Assembly (NCBI GenBank): GCA_014896485.1
Contig: JADBKH010000023.1
Coordinates: 1-34,206 of the forward strand
Direction: 5' to 3'
DNA length: 34,206 nt
Origin: Bacillota bacterium
GTDB lineage: Bacteria > Bacillota > Bacilli > Bu12
Below are positions 8,210-16,609 of the stretch, piece by piece. The position numbers and the translations under genes are program-made. Every line of letters begins with the position of its first letter. The stretch's first letter is position 1. The notes under the pieces are model-generated. The model was not told where the DNA came from. It did no database searches and saw only the letters and a program-made list of their open reading frames with translations.

Positions 8210-8979
8210 GCATACACCCCCCCACTTGCTCCCGTAATGGCAGCCACGACTTCTTCCGGCGTCGTCTTCTCCTTGACAAAGTTACTCACGGTCCGTCCTA
8301 GCCGCATGACCACAATGCGATCTGCGAACTGGAATACATCACTTAGGTTGTGGGAGACCACCATCACCCCTTGCCCGCGTTCGGCCAGCCGTCGGATCAA
8401 AGCAAGTACCTGGCGGGTTTGTGCGACTCCCAAAGCCGCAGTCGGTTCATCCAACAAGACCAGCTTGGATCCCCACAACACTGCGCGGGCCACTGCCACT
8501 GCCTGCCGTTGACCACCAGAAAGGCTGGCCACTGGAGTATCCAGCGGCGGTAGGCGAATACCCAGCTCATCCAACACTGGCCTGGCTCTCTCTTCCATCT
8601 CTGCATTGTGCAGCGTTGAGAATAGTCCAGGGAGAACAGGACGCTTCAACTCGCGACCTAAAAAGAGGTTGGCCACGATATCCAAATTGTCGCACAGCGC
8701 CAAGTCCTGATAAACGGTCTGGATCCCAAGCGTTTCTGCGTCCCGAGGACCCGTCAGCTCAACACGCTTGCCCTCGAAATAGATCTCACCTTCATCCGCT
8801 TGTTCCACACCGCTGATGATCTTGATCGCTGTCGACTTTCCTGCGCCGTTGTCCCCCACCAAGGCCACCACTTCACCGGCATACACTTCCAAGGTAACAT
8901 CATCGAGTGCCTGCACTGCACCGAAGCGTTTACGAATGTGGGAAAGGACAAGCAAGGGTTCCTTTTTCTCTGTATCCAT
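8206..8979 (-). CDS. Sugar ABC transporter ATP-binding protein, single-domain type
   Basis: A 257-residue ATPase with Walker A GDNGAGKST (about 42-50), signature LSGGQRQ (about 153-159), Walker B LVLLDEP (about 173-179) and a switch SH in VMVVSHNLSD. Classic ribose and xylose ATPases (RbsA, XylG) carry two tandem ABC domains of about 500 residues; this one has a single domain, as in FrcA-type systems, so it should act as a homodimer. Start ATG 8979 has a GAGGTG site. It lies 22 bases after the binding-protein gene and overlaps the permease start. Confidence 0.9.
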   Translation of the reverse strand: MDTEKKEPLLVLSHIRKRFGAVQALDDVTLEVYAGEVVALVGDNGAGKSTAIKIISGVEQADEGEIYFEGKRVELTGPRDAETLGIQTVYQDLALCDNLDIVANLFLGRELKRPVLPGLFSTLHNAEMEERARPVLDELGIRLPPLDTPVASLSGGQRQAVAVARAVLWGSKLVLLDEPTAALGVAQTRQVLALIRRLAERGQGVMVVSHNLSDVFQFADRIVVMRLGRTVSNFVKEKTTPEEVVAAITGASGGVYA

Positions 8980-9001
8980 TCTTCACCTCGAGACCACGTC
9001 T

Positions 9002-10138
9002 TTACTGCGGCGGCACACCAATCTTAGCCCACGTCGTAAACCCATCCTTGATGACGGTATCTGCAATGTTCTCTTTGGTCACTACAATGGGCGTCAACAG
9101 TACCGACGGCACTTGCTTCGATCCATTGTCAATCTGCCCATTGACCAGTCCTGCCGGCGGTTGCTGCCCCTGTGCAAGGGCAACTGCCAGCTTGGCGGCC
9201 GCCTGTGTCTCGTCTTTGATTGGTTTGTAAACCGTCATCGATTGATACCCCAACGCAATGTTTTTCAGCCCCTGATCAGTTGCATCTTGCCCGGTAATCG
9301 GTACTTTGCCGACCAGTCCTTGCGGACGTAATGCTTGGATGACGGACCCAGCGAGGTTGTCATTCGCAGCCAATACACCGTCCACTTTGTTGTTGAGCGT
9401 TGTCAACGCCTGCTCCATTTCACGTAGGCCATTGGCAGCATCCCAATCCGGCGTGTAGCTCTCGTATCCTTTTTTCAGCGTGCCATTTTGGAAGAGCGGA
9501 TCCAGCACTTCGTGAGCGCCTTTGGCAAAGAGCAGGGCATTGTTGTCGGTTTGTGCACCGTTGATCATGACCACAGTACCGCCTTTTTTGGTGTGATCCG
9601 CGATGTATTGCCCCTGTAACCGTCCAACCCGCTCGTTGTCAAAGGAGACGTAATAATCGACATTTGGGGTACCGGTGATCAACCGATCATAGGAGATCAT
9701 TGCAACCCCGGATTGTTTAGCCTTGTTAGCAATTACTGCAGCTGCCTTGGCATCGACCGGATCTAAAACGAGCACTTTTGCGCCGTTTGAAATCGCTGCT
9801 TCTGCTTGCTGTTGCTGGGAAGAAGCATTTCCTTGCGCGTTGGAATAGATCACATTGACATTGGGATCGAGCTGCTTGACGTCCTCCATAAAATGCGGCT
9901 TGTCCTGAGACTCGTAACGCGGAGAAGTTGCCGTTTCCGGCAAGAGGAGCGCAATCGTCACCTTTTCTCCCGAAGTTGCCGACTGTTCTTGTGCGGCATT
10001 TCCACTTTGCTGAGAAGGGCTCTGTGGCGGCGACGTGTTTCCACCGTTGTTCCCCGATGATCCGCAGCCTGCCAACAACAGCGGCACCAACGCGACAGCA
10101 GCAACAGCTGTGCTCACGTGCAAACGCCTTTTATTCAA
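9002..10138 (-). CDS. Sugar-binding lipoprotein of the ABC importer (XylF-like)
   Basis: A 378-residue lipoprotein with a signal sequence ending in LLLAGC (Cys about 25), a Gly/Ser/Gln-rich linker, then a periplasmic-binding-protein type I fold. The segments VLVLDPVDAKAAA, ISYDRLITGTPNVDYYVSFD, VGRLQGQYIAD and GVLAANDNLAGSVIQAL resemble D-xylose-binding XylF, in which YDR and the SFDN stretch line the ligand pocket. Xylose or another pentose is the best guess. The start codon is TTG at 10138, since the nearby ATG runs straight into a stop; GGGGG lies 11 bases upstream. A strong promoter is at 10188-10216, and an inverted repeat near the start site suggests control by the divergent DeoR protein. 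Confidence 0.85.
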   Translation of the reverse strand: MNKRRLHVSTAVAAVALVPLLLAGCGSSGNNGGNTSPPQSPSQQSGNAAQEQSATSGEKVTIALLLPETATSPRYESQDKPHFMEDVKQLDPNVNVIYSNAQGNASSQQQQAEAAISNGAKVLVLDPVDAKAAAVIANKAKQSGVAMISYDRLITGTPNVDYYVSFDNERVGRLQGQYIADHTKKGGTVVMINGAQTDNNALLFAKGAHEVLDPLFQNGTLKKGYESYTPDWDAANGLREMEQALTTLNNKVDGVLAANDNLAGSVIQALRPQGLVGKVPITGQDATDQGLKNIALGYQSMTVYKPIKDETQAAAKLAVALAQGQQPPAGLVNGQIDNGSKQVPSVLLTPIVVTKENIADTVIKDGFTTWAKIGVPPQ

Positions 10139-10164
10139 CGTAGCATAGACCCCCTTTTCTGATC

Positions 10165-10189
10165 ATCATTGTCGAAGTAGCGCAATGAT
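10165..10189. promoter_or_regulatory. Candidate operator: 7-bp inverted repeat at the ABC operon start site
   Basis: ATCATTG and CAATGAT form a perfect inverted repeat with an 11-base spacer. It overlaps the end of the -10 box and the expected transcription start, where repressor binding would block the operon. The divergent DeoR-family gene is the natural candidate to bind it; this is inferred from position. Confidence 0.45.
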
Positions 10190-10216
10190 AATAGAACATT
10201 CATACGAGGTGTACAA
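10188..10216 (-). promoter_or_regulatory. Sigma-A-like promoter of the sugar ABC operon
   Basis: On the minus strand, -35 TTGTAC and -10 TATTAT are separated by exactly 17 bases, about 50 bases ahead of the TTG start. Confidence 0.6.
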
Positions 10217-10277
10217 GAACCAAGGGATGCAATTTTGATTGAAATTACGGTAAAATGCGCATAAAGGAGTATGAAAG

Positions 10278-11090
10278 ATGCGCAAAGAAGAGCGTCAAGC
10301 GCAACTGCTTGCTCTCATCGAACAACATGAAACGCTCACGCCGCAGCAATTGGCTCAGCACCTTGGAATCTCGATCGCCACGATCCGTCGTGATCTCAAA
10401 CAACTGGCCAACCAAGGGCTTTTGCGACGAACTCGAGGCCGGGCTTCTTTGCGCGCCGCTCCTTCTCTCTATCAGCGCCGGCTGCATTCACATTCCGCAG
10501 AAAAGCGAGCTATCGCAAAGGCAGCTTGCCGTTTCCTACAGGAAGGGGCAAGCATTTACCTTGATTCGGGAACGACGACCCTTGCCGTCGCGCACGAATT
10601 GCAGCATGTGGGCACCATGAATGTGGTCACCAATGATTTGCATATCGCACATGCGCTGGTCGGCAACCCTGAGCTAATCGTCCAATTATGTGGTGGAACG
10701 GTGCGCCGCGATACAGAGACCCTTGTCGGTGGGGCAGCCCTTGAAGCGATCCATGCACTGCGTGTCGAGATCGCCTTCATGGCAGCGAGCGCGGTCAATT
10801 TGACGTATGGGGTAAGTAACATTGATCCATTTGAAGCAGAAGTCAAAAAAGAGGTACTCACGCGCGCACAAAAAAAGATGTTGTTGGTTGATAGCTCCAA
10901 ATTTGGGCGGACATTGGCTTCGCGTTGGGCACCTTTAGAGGCGTTCGATTGGGTGATTACAGATCCGCATCTCTCCCCTGCCGTGTTGCAAGCACTCCAA
11001 CAAAAGGACATACGGGTCGTTGTCGCAGAGATGGAAAACGATTCCCTGATGGAACTCGTAGAAAAAAAAGATACAATCGAGTATTGGTAG
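10278..11090 (+). CDS. DeoR-family transcriptional repressor
   Basis: A 270-residue regulator. The N-terminal winged helix (residues about 3-58) has the DeoR pattern RQAQLLALIEQHETLTPQQL, then ISIATIRRDLKQLANQGLLRR. The C-terminal DeoRC sugar-phosphate domain shows LDSGTTTLAVAHEL, VVTNDLHIAHAL, LCGGTVRRDTETLVG and VDSSKFGR. Members typically release DNA on binding a phosphorylated sugar. The gene is divergent from the pentose-type ABC operon, so it probably represses it. Start ATG 10278 follows AAGGAG (10263-10268). It is probably cotranscribed with the broken PP-loop gene 21 bases downstream. Confidence 0.88.
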   Translation: MRKEERQAQLLALIEQHETLTPQQLAQHLGISIATIRRDLKQLANQGLLRRTRGRASLRAAPSLYQRRLHSHSAEKRAIAKAACRFLQEGASIYLDSGTTTLAVAHELQHVGTMNVVTNDLHIAHALVGNPELIVQLCGGTVRRDTETLVGGAALEAIHALRVEIAFMAASAVNLTYGVSNIDPFEAEVKKEVLTRAQKKMLLVDSSKFGRTLASRWAPLEAFDWVITDPHLSPAVLQALQQKDIRVVVAEMENDSLMELVEKKDTIEYW

Positions 11091-11111
11091 GGCTTAAAGG
11101 GAGGTGTGAAG

Positions 11112-11792
11112 ATGCGCATCGTTCTGAGTTGGAGTGGCGGAAAAGACAGCGCCTATGCATTGGCCACACTACAAGCACAGAGGGAAGAAGTTGTGGGACT
11201 GCTGACAACAGTCACGGAGACCTATGACCGCATCAGCATTCATGGTGTACGCCGCTCCCTCCTGCGCAAACAAGCAGAAGCAATTGGTCTCCCCCTCTAT
11301 GAGGTAATCTTGCCCGTTCCCTGTTCCAATGCCGAATACGAAATGCGCACGGGACAGAGGATACAGGAGCTCCTTGCAAAAGGAGTTGCTGGTTTCGCCT
11401 TTGGCGATCTCTATCTCGACGATGTTCGACACTATCGCGAAACGATGTTGGCTCAAGCAGCGGAACATGCTCCTGCGGCGTTTTTTCCGCTATGGGGTCT
11501 ACCGACACGCCAGCTTGCCCAGTAGATACTCACCAGCGGTTTTCGAGCCGTCGTCTGCTGCGTTGATCCACAACAGCTCAATTCCGCCATGGTGGGAAGA
11601 GAATACGATGCCACGTTCTTAGAAGACTTGCCTCCAAGTGTGGATCCTTGTGGTGAAAACGGAGAATTTCATACTTTCGTTTACCGTGCACCTATCTTTG
11701 CCCATCCGATCCCGCTCCAGCGCGGCCTAAACGTAGAACGTGATGGTTTTTGGTATTGTGAACTGCAAGCGTCCAACAACGCGATACCTTAG
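11112..11792 (+). pseudogene. Dph6-like PP-loop ATPase gene split by an in-frame TAG
   Basis: The N-terminal half has the PP-loop SGGKDSAYAL (about 8-17), then ETYDRISIHGVRRSLL, GVAGFAFGDLYLDDVR and FPLWGLPTRQLAQ. A TAG at 11523-11525 follows, and the same frame continues without any shift: ILTSGFRAVVCCVD, MVGREYDATFLEDLP, PCGENGEFHTFVYRAPIF and DGFWYC, ending at TAG 11790. Together they make about 226 residues, the expected size for the MJ0570/diphthine-ammonia-ligase-like family. Bacteria lack diphthamide, so the bacterial role is unknown. A single point mutation explains the break, so this is either a recent pseudogene or a readthrough case. Start ATG 11112 follows GGGAGG; GTG 11106 is too close to the site. 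Stops overlap the convergent bcrC-like gene by four bases. Confidence 0.8.
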
Positions 11793-12391
11793 CTTCGCGT
11801 ACGCGTATAGGCAACCCCGTGGCTGCTGCGGATGACCCATGTCAAATGCATCAGCCAAAACGAGAAGCGCTCCAAGTGTCGGCGCAGGGACCAAGTCGTC
11901 CATCCAATCATTGTACCGAGAGCAAATCCTCCCAAAATATCGGTCGGCCAGTGGACCCCGACTGCCACACGTGCGGCACCGCAGAGCATTGCCAACGCGA
12001 TGAGCACATAGCGAAGGCGCCTGTGTGTTCCAGCAAAGGCGGCGGCAAGTGCTGCAACAACAGTGGCATGATCACTGGGAAAAGAAGCATCGGCCACATG
12101 AGCGAGCAGGGGATGATCCATTCCTCCCAATACGACAAACGGCCGAGGGCGGTACCAAAAATGGCCGATCACAGCTGCCACCACAATCCCAGAAAGAGCC
12201 GCCACCGCCGCACAAACGATCCCTGTACGGCTGTGCAGATCTTCCCTTCGGTAAGCAAACCATGCAATCACCAGCAGGAGTGTTGAAACCTCTGGAAGGT
12301 ACGACGCCAAAAAACGGATCATTGGGTCGAAAGAAGGGTGAACCACTGTCCATTGATTCATCGCCTCGACGACCCCAATCTCCCAGCCCAC
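11789..12391 (-). CDS. bcrC: PAP2-family undecaprenyl-diphosphate phosphatase, BcrC-like
   Basis: About 200 residues with five or six membrane helices. The PAP2 phosphatase motifs are WYRPRPF, ADASFPSDHAT and AARVAVGVHWPTDILGG, giving the catalytic SerAspHis and Arg/His/Asp sets. The spacing and the HVADASFPSDH wording match Bacillus BcrC, which recycles undecaprenyl diphosphate to the monophosphate outside the membrane and confers bacitracin tolerance. Start is uncertain. I choose GTG 12391, six bases after GAGGGGGAG; an ATG at 12418 (MTFFEGE) and longer forms lack a well-placed site. It is divergent from murT-gatD, another lipid II function. Confidence 0.75.
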   Translation of the reverse strand: MGWEIGVVEAMNQWTVVHPSFDPMIRFLASYLPEVSTLLLVIAWFAYRREDLHSRTGIVCAAVAALSGIVVAAVIGHFWYRPRPFVVLGGMDHPLLAHVADASFPSDHATVVAALAAAFAGTHRRLRYVLIALAMLCGAARVAVGVHWPTDILGGFALGTMIGWTTWSLRRHLERFSFWLMHLTWVIRSSHGVAYTRTRS

Positions 12392-12581
12392 CAAACACTC
12401 CCCCTCAAAGAATGTCATTATAAGCGGGGATTGCCTCGTTTTTGGAAGTGCAAACAAAGTGTTACACTCCCATTTCATTTGTCCGTTCATTGTAACGAAA
12501 AGCTTACATCTTTGTGTTTGATGACTTGGTACGCTTTCAAGTGTTTTCATGAGAGATGCTCATTCAAGGGAAAGGGATGCG

Positions 12582-14843
12582 ATGACTGGGCAGGCAGCAC
12601 TACCGAGACGCTTCTGGTTAGCTTTTTACTTTTCGCGATGTTTACACTGGATGTTGCTTCGGGTTGGGCGAACGGCAACCAGTTTACCAGGTCTGCTCGC
12701 CTTGTGGATTGACCCTTCCTTTTTGCTTCACGCGCGAATGCATTTCCAAGGAAGCCTGCTCATCGTTACTGGAACCAACGGCAAAAGCACCACAACCTCC
12801 CTGGCAACACGCCTGCTACATGCTGCGCATCGAACAGTCATCACCAACCGTGGAGGTGCCAACATGGTCCAAGGGCTGGTGACGGCTCTGAGCAGTGCAG
12901 GAGTACGGCATCTTTTCGATCCCAATACCATCTGGCTCTTCGAATTGGATGAAGGAACAGCGCTCGAGCAACTCCCCCTGCTACATCCACAGATTGTCGT
13001 ACTGACTAATCTTTTCCGCGATCAATTGGACCGATACGCCGATATCGACACACTGCAATCCAACTTGATCATCGCCTTGCGCCGTTGCAGTGAATCCGGG
13101 TACCCATGTACGATTGTGGTCAATGCCGACGATCCCCTCAGTTGTGCGATAGCTGACACTGTGCAACTGCCCTCGTATTACTATGGAATAGATGGCTTCG
13201 ATACAGGCCAAACATCAACTCTGGACAGTAGCAATCGCATCCTTGCGGGAGAACTGGCAGTCTGCCCGGTGTGCGGTGAACCGCTTGTCTATTCGATCCA
13301 TTCGTTCGCTCAGTTTGGTCATTGGTCTTGTCCACAAAAGCACATTCATCGACCTCAACCCGATATCTCTGCTGATGTCCACGTCGACCAAGCGGGAAGA
13401 ATGGCACTGCAAATTCAAACCCGTTCCATGGACCACAGGATAAACACTTCCCTGCCTCTCTTTGGCCTGTACAACGCTTACAATGCATTGGCCGCCATTG
13501 CCGCTCTTGTACATTTAGAACCCAGTGCCATCGAACAGGCCAATGCAGCATGGGCCGATGTCCTGCCTGTTTTCGGCCGATTTGAACGTCTGCAGGGACG
13601 CCAGGTGTACCTCGTTCTCACAAAAAACCCGATTGGCATGGATCTCGCATTGGAAGAAGCGTTGCATTTCCACGGTCCGAAGCGTTTTCTCTTTGCCATT
13701 GGCGACGACTATGCAGATGGAGAAGACCTCTCTTGGCTTTGGGATGCCCATGTGGAGCGTTTGAGTGAACATCGCAGCGTTGTCGCGTTAGCCACCTATG
13801 GTTCCGGTGCACAACGTATGGCATTGCGCCTTGCCGCTGCTGGCTTTTCTGATGAGGCCATAACGGTTTTGCATACTTCTGCAACATTATCCCGCTGGGT
13901 CGCTCAATCTCCAGTGACCTGCTTTATCCTTTCGACCTATACGTTGCTCCAACCCATTCGTAAACAGCTGCTCGCATCGGCTCCTGTTCTCACAAATGCC
14001 CAAGCGAAAAAAGAGAGAATCACTTCTCCTTTTAAACCTCCGGCTTCCCACCCTGTTCCTTCCACCAAACGCATCCCATTGCGCATCGTGCACCTCTATC
14101 CACAGCGAATGGGATTGTACGGAGATCGTGGCAATGTTGCCATGCTTCGCCGCAGGGCTAAAGCAGTTGGATGGCAGGTGGAAATCACCGAGATTGAACA
14201 CTTTGAGCCTGATCTACTTCTCAAAGCCGATATCATCGTCATTGGGGGCGGCCCGGATACCGCTGAGCGTGACGTAGCCAAAGAGTTTTTTAACAATCGG
14301 AATGAGTGGCATGCGGCTGTCGAAGATGGAGTGGTATTGCTGGGTATCTGTGGAGGATATCAACTGCTTGGGGAACGTTATCTTACCCTTTCGGGAGAGG
14401 TGATGCGAGGGGCAGGTATTCAGCCATTCGAAACAATAGCGGGACGCACACGCATGGTTGGTCGTATCGCCATACGAAACACGATGGGCGATCCAAAAGT
14501 TTACTTCGTTGGGTTTGAAAACCATAGCGGCCGCACCTACGGCGTCCCTGCAGCGATGGGTCGAGTATTATATGGCCACGGCAACAACGGGGAAGATGGC
14601 CAAGAGGGGTTCTTTTACCGCAACACCATCGGTACCTATTTGCATGGTCCGGTTCTGGCGCTCAACCCTTGGCTCACCGATTGGCTGCTTGCCGCAGCCT
14701 TGGAGCGTCGAGGGATCACCTGTGCCTTGGAAGATACACCAGTCGATCCATTGGCCCAAAAGGCTCACGAACAGTATCTCAAACGCATCCTTGGCCCTGC
14801 TGTCCGTGAACCCAAACGCCCTTCCTGGTACAACGCCAGTTAA
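12582..14843 (+). CDS. murT-gatD: Fused MurT-GatD lipid II isoglutaminyl synthase in one polypeptide
   Basis: A 753-residue protein joining two enzymes normally encoded by separate genes. Residues 1-460 are MurT: a membrane-proximal N-terminus, P-loop GTNGKSTTT (64-72), NRGGANMVQGL, LTNLFRDQLDRY, VNADDP, a zinc-ribbon insertion (Cys228, Cys231, Cys250), and the DUF1727 C-domain with LTKNPIG and ADGEDLSWLWD, whose Asp388 matches the catalytic Asp of MurT. After a Pro/Lys-rich linker (about 460-498) comes GatD: LRIVHLYPQRMGLYGDRGN, IIVIGGGPDTAE, nucleophile Cys590 in LGICGGYQLLG, FVGFENHSGRTY, and His688 in GTYLHGPVL. The pair amidates the D-Glu of lipid II using glutamine and ATP. Start ATG 12582 follows AAGGGAAAGGG. 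The frame is open throughout, with no sign of a lost start codon between the halves. Confidence 0.92.
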   Translation: MTGQAALPRRFWLAFYFSRCLHWMLLRVGRTATSLPGLLALWIDPSFLLHARMHFQGSLLIVTGTNGKSTTTSLATRLLHAAHRTVITNRGGANMVQGLVTALSSAGVRHLFDPNTIWLFELDEGTALEQLPLLHPQIVVLTNLFRDQLDRYADIDTLQSNLIIALRRCSESGYPCTIVVNADDPLSCAIADTVQLPSYYYGIDGFDTGQTSTLDSSNRILAGELAVCPVCGEPLVYSIHSFAQFGHWSCPQKHIHRPQPDISADVHVDQAGRMALQIQTRSMDHRINTSLPLFGLYNAYNALAAIAALVHLEPSAIEQANAAWADVLPVFGRFERLQGRQVYLVLTKNPIGMDLALEEALHFHGPKRFLFAIGDDYADGEDLSWLWDAHVERLSEHRSVVALATYGSGAQRMALRLAAAGFSDEAITVLHTSATLSRWVAQSPVTCFILSTYTLLQPIRKQLLASAPVLTNAQAKKERITSPFKPPASHPVPSTKRIPLRIVHLYPQRMGLYGDRGNVAMLRRRAKAVGWQVEITEIEHFEPDLLLKADIIVIGGGPDTAERDVAKEFFNNRNEWHAAVEDGVVLLGICGGYQLLGERYLTLSGEVMRGAGIQPFETIAGRTRMVGRIAIRNTMGDPKVYFVGFENHSGRTYGVPAAMGRVLYGHGNNGEDGQEGFFYRNTIGTYLHGPVLALNPWLTDWLLAAALERRGITCALEDTPVDPLAQKAHEQYLKRILGPAVREPKRPSWYNAS

Positions 14844-14929
14844 GCTGCACTTCGGAGACAGACCATTGGGTTGGTGGTCAAAATGCCCATCATTGTAGGA
14901 ACGAAAAGAAACAATTTAGTTGCGAAAGA

Positions 14930-14957
14930 AGCACAGCGACAATAGCCTGCTGTGCTG
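14930..14957 (-). terminator. Terminator of the CWB2-like gene
   Basis: AGCACAGC and GCTGTGCT form a perfect 8-bp stem around an 11-nt loop. On the minus strand it is followed by TTCTTTC, just downstream of the CWB2-like gene's stop. Confidence 0.6.
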
Positions 14958-14982
14958 CTAAATGAGAGGGTCGTCGGAAGGC

Positions 14983-16368
14983 TTAAGGCCTTGTATATAG
15001 ACTCCCGGTGTTTTGACTGAAGACACGTCGGTTGGCCATGCCGGAAAGGTAGTCTATCTGTGCCTGTTCTGGCCATGAAATGGCGCCGTAATTGCCGACA
15101 ATGTACGTCATGTTATAGGGACCATCGGCAGGTGAAGTCAGAAAGGTAGGAGCTACCGACTGGAAGTATCCCTTCAAATCGGTTGGAAGGTTCTTACTGT
15201 TGTCACTTAAAAGCAGCGGCGCATGAAACCCAAGGTGGGAGAGAATGGCCGAAGCGACTGCAGCTTGCCAATCGTTTTGCTGGATCACCGTAAAACCGTG
15301 GCCAGGTCCCGTGATATTCCACCCCACCATTCCCATGGGATCCCACATCTTTGCAAAGGCGATGCTGGTCTCCATTGGGGTATCCTGAGGAGGTTGGTTG
15401 AAATCAACAGCATCGTCGTTCGTGATACGAACCACGTTGCCGTACTTCGCCAATATCTGCATGACTTGACGCGAAACTTGCTGTGGCCCACCGAACACAT
15501 AGATGTTAGCGTGACCCATGCGCCGCTTTAGCGCATCGACAGTTGACGCAGGCACACTGTCTTTGGTTACCCACAGTAGTCCGGCAGGCATATGTGAAAC
15601 CCAGTGCGTCGCAGGAAGAACGTACTGCCATGCCTGCGTCGCTCCGATCATCACGTCCATCACACCATTGCCTCCAGTGGAAGCCGAAGTTTCCATGGCA
15701 GGCACACCAAGATCTGGGTTTTGGATTTTCCCGTAATAAGCATCGATTTTATTGGCCAAATCATAATCGTTTGAGGCAACGATGGTATCGCACTTGAGGC
15801 CAAGTTGCTCCACCTGATGAACAACAGCAGCGTTAGCAGCATGGCCAACAGCAATGACATCGACATTCTTGTCTCGAATTATTCCGGTATCACCCAAACG
15901 TTTGATCTCATTGAGCGTAACCTGAGGAATGCCATTCGGCTCCACAAAAAGGATGGGCGCATCATCGGGAAAATGGATAAGCGGTGTGGCACTGATAGCT
16001 GCCAACGGATCGTCCGGGGTTACTAAAATAACCCCCCAGGGACGGTCACCAACATTGTTGTCGATATTCGGAGCATCTTTAGGGATTGCAGCAGTGTAAA
16101 TGTGCTGCGTAACCGAGACAGCCAATTGGAAGGGGTCATTGCCATAGAATCGCGTCGTATACTTGGTATCTGCATTGATTAAGGTAGGTTCTTCAGGAGG
16201 AGAGGGGACCTGGAAATCTGGACCGGAAGGCTTGGCAACGTTTGACGGGGAAGAGCTTTGGGAAGCTGCATACGAGGGTGGGAGTAACCCCAAACCGCTG
16301 ACAACCCCTGCCCCAGCCGAAAACGAAGCAATGATGGATCCAACAAGAAGCAATGTGTAGCGTTTCAC
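14983..16368 (-). CDS. Secreted cell-wall-binding-repeat (CWB2)-like protein
   Basis: A 461-residue exported protein. The signal peptide (KRYTLLLVGSIIASF, ending near SYAASQ) is followed by a Pro/Ser-rich stretch and two domains with alternating strands typical of cell-wall-binding repeat 2 proteins: WGVILVTPDDPLAAISATPL, DAPILFVEPNGIP, VDVIAVGHAAN, GNGVMDVMIGATQAW, ANIYVFGGPQQVS, HAPLLLSDN and MTYIVGNYG. Such repeats usually attach proteins non-covalently to wall polymers; here no extra catalytic domain is present. Start GTG 16368 follows GGAAGG by seven bases; the longer reading adds a non-signal tail. A badly decayed paralogue lies at 31735-32916, which proves a past duplication. Confidence 0.75.
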   Translation of the reverse strand: MKRYTLLLVGSIIASFSAGAGVVSGLGLLPPSYAASQSSSPSNVAKPSGPDFQVPSPPEEPTLINADTKYTTRFYGNDPFQLAVSVTQHIYTAAIPKDAPNIDNNVGDRPWGVILVTPDDPLAAISATPLIHFPDDAPILFVEPNGIPQVTLNEIKRLGDTGIIRDKNVDVIAVGHAANAAVVHQVEQLGLKCDTIVASNDYDLANKIDAYYGKIQNPDLGVPAMETSASTGGNGVMDVMIGATQAWQYVLPATHWVSHMPAGLLWVTKDSVPASTVDALKRRMGHANIYVFGGPQQVSRQVMQILAKYGNVVRITNDDAVDFNQPPQDTPMETSIAFAKMWDPMGMVGWNITGPGHGFTVIQQNDWQAAVASAILSHLGFHAPLLLSDNSKNLPTDLKGYFQSVAPTFLTSPADGPYNMTYIVGNYGAISWPEQAQIDYLSGMANRRVFSQNTGSLYTRP

Positions 16369-16400
16369 GATAAGACCTTCCTCCGCTAGTAGATAGGATG

Positions 16401-16429
16401 ATGCTACCATATATTACCTATTAATCCAA
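16401..16429 (-). promoter_or_regulatory. Possible promoter of the CWB2-like gene
   Basis: On the minus strand, TTGGAT and TAGCAT are spaced 17 bases apart, 33 bases ahead of the GTG start. Both hexamers are partial matches. Confidence 0.35.
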
Positions 16430-16609
16430 TAAGAAGACCTTTTCCTCTCCCGTTGGCCAAAATTCTCTCGAAATACGAACGCAATGGCACCTTTTTCTCG
16501 CGCGCTTCCCACCGCTTTTTTACCAATTTCCAATCTTTTACCGTTACTTTCTTTAGGGAGCGGTTGAAAGCCGAATTCCCGTACATCCTAATTTTTGGAG
16601 GCCGATGCG

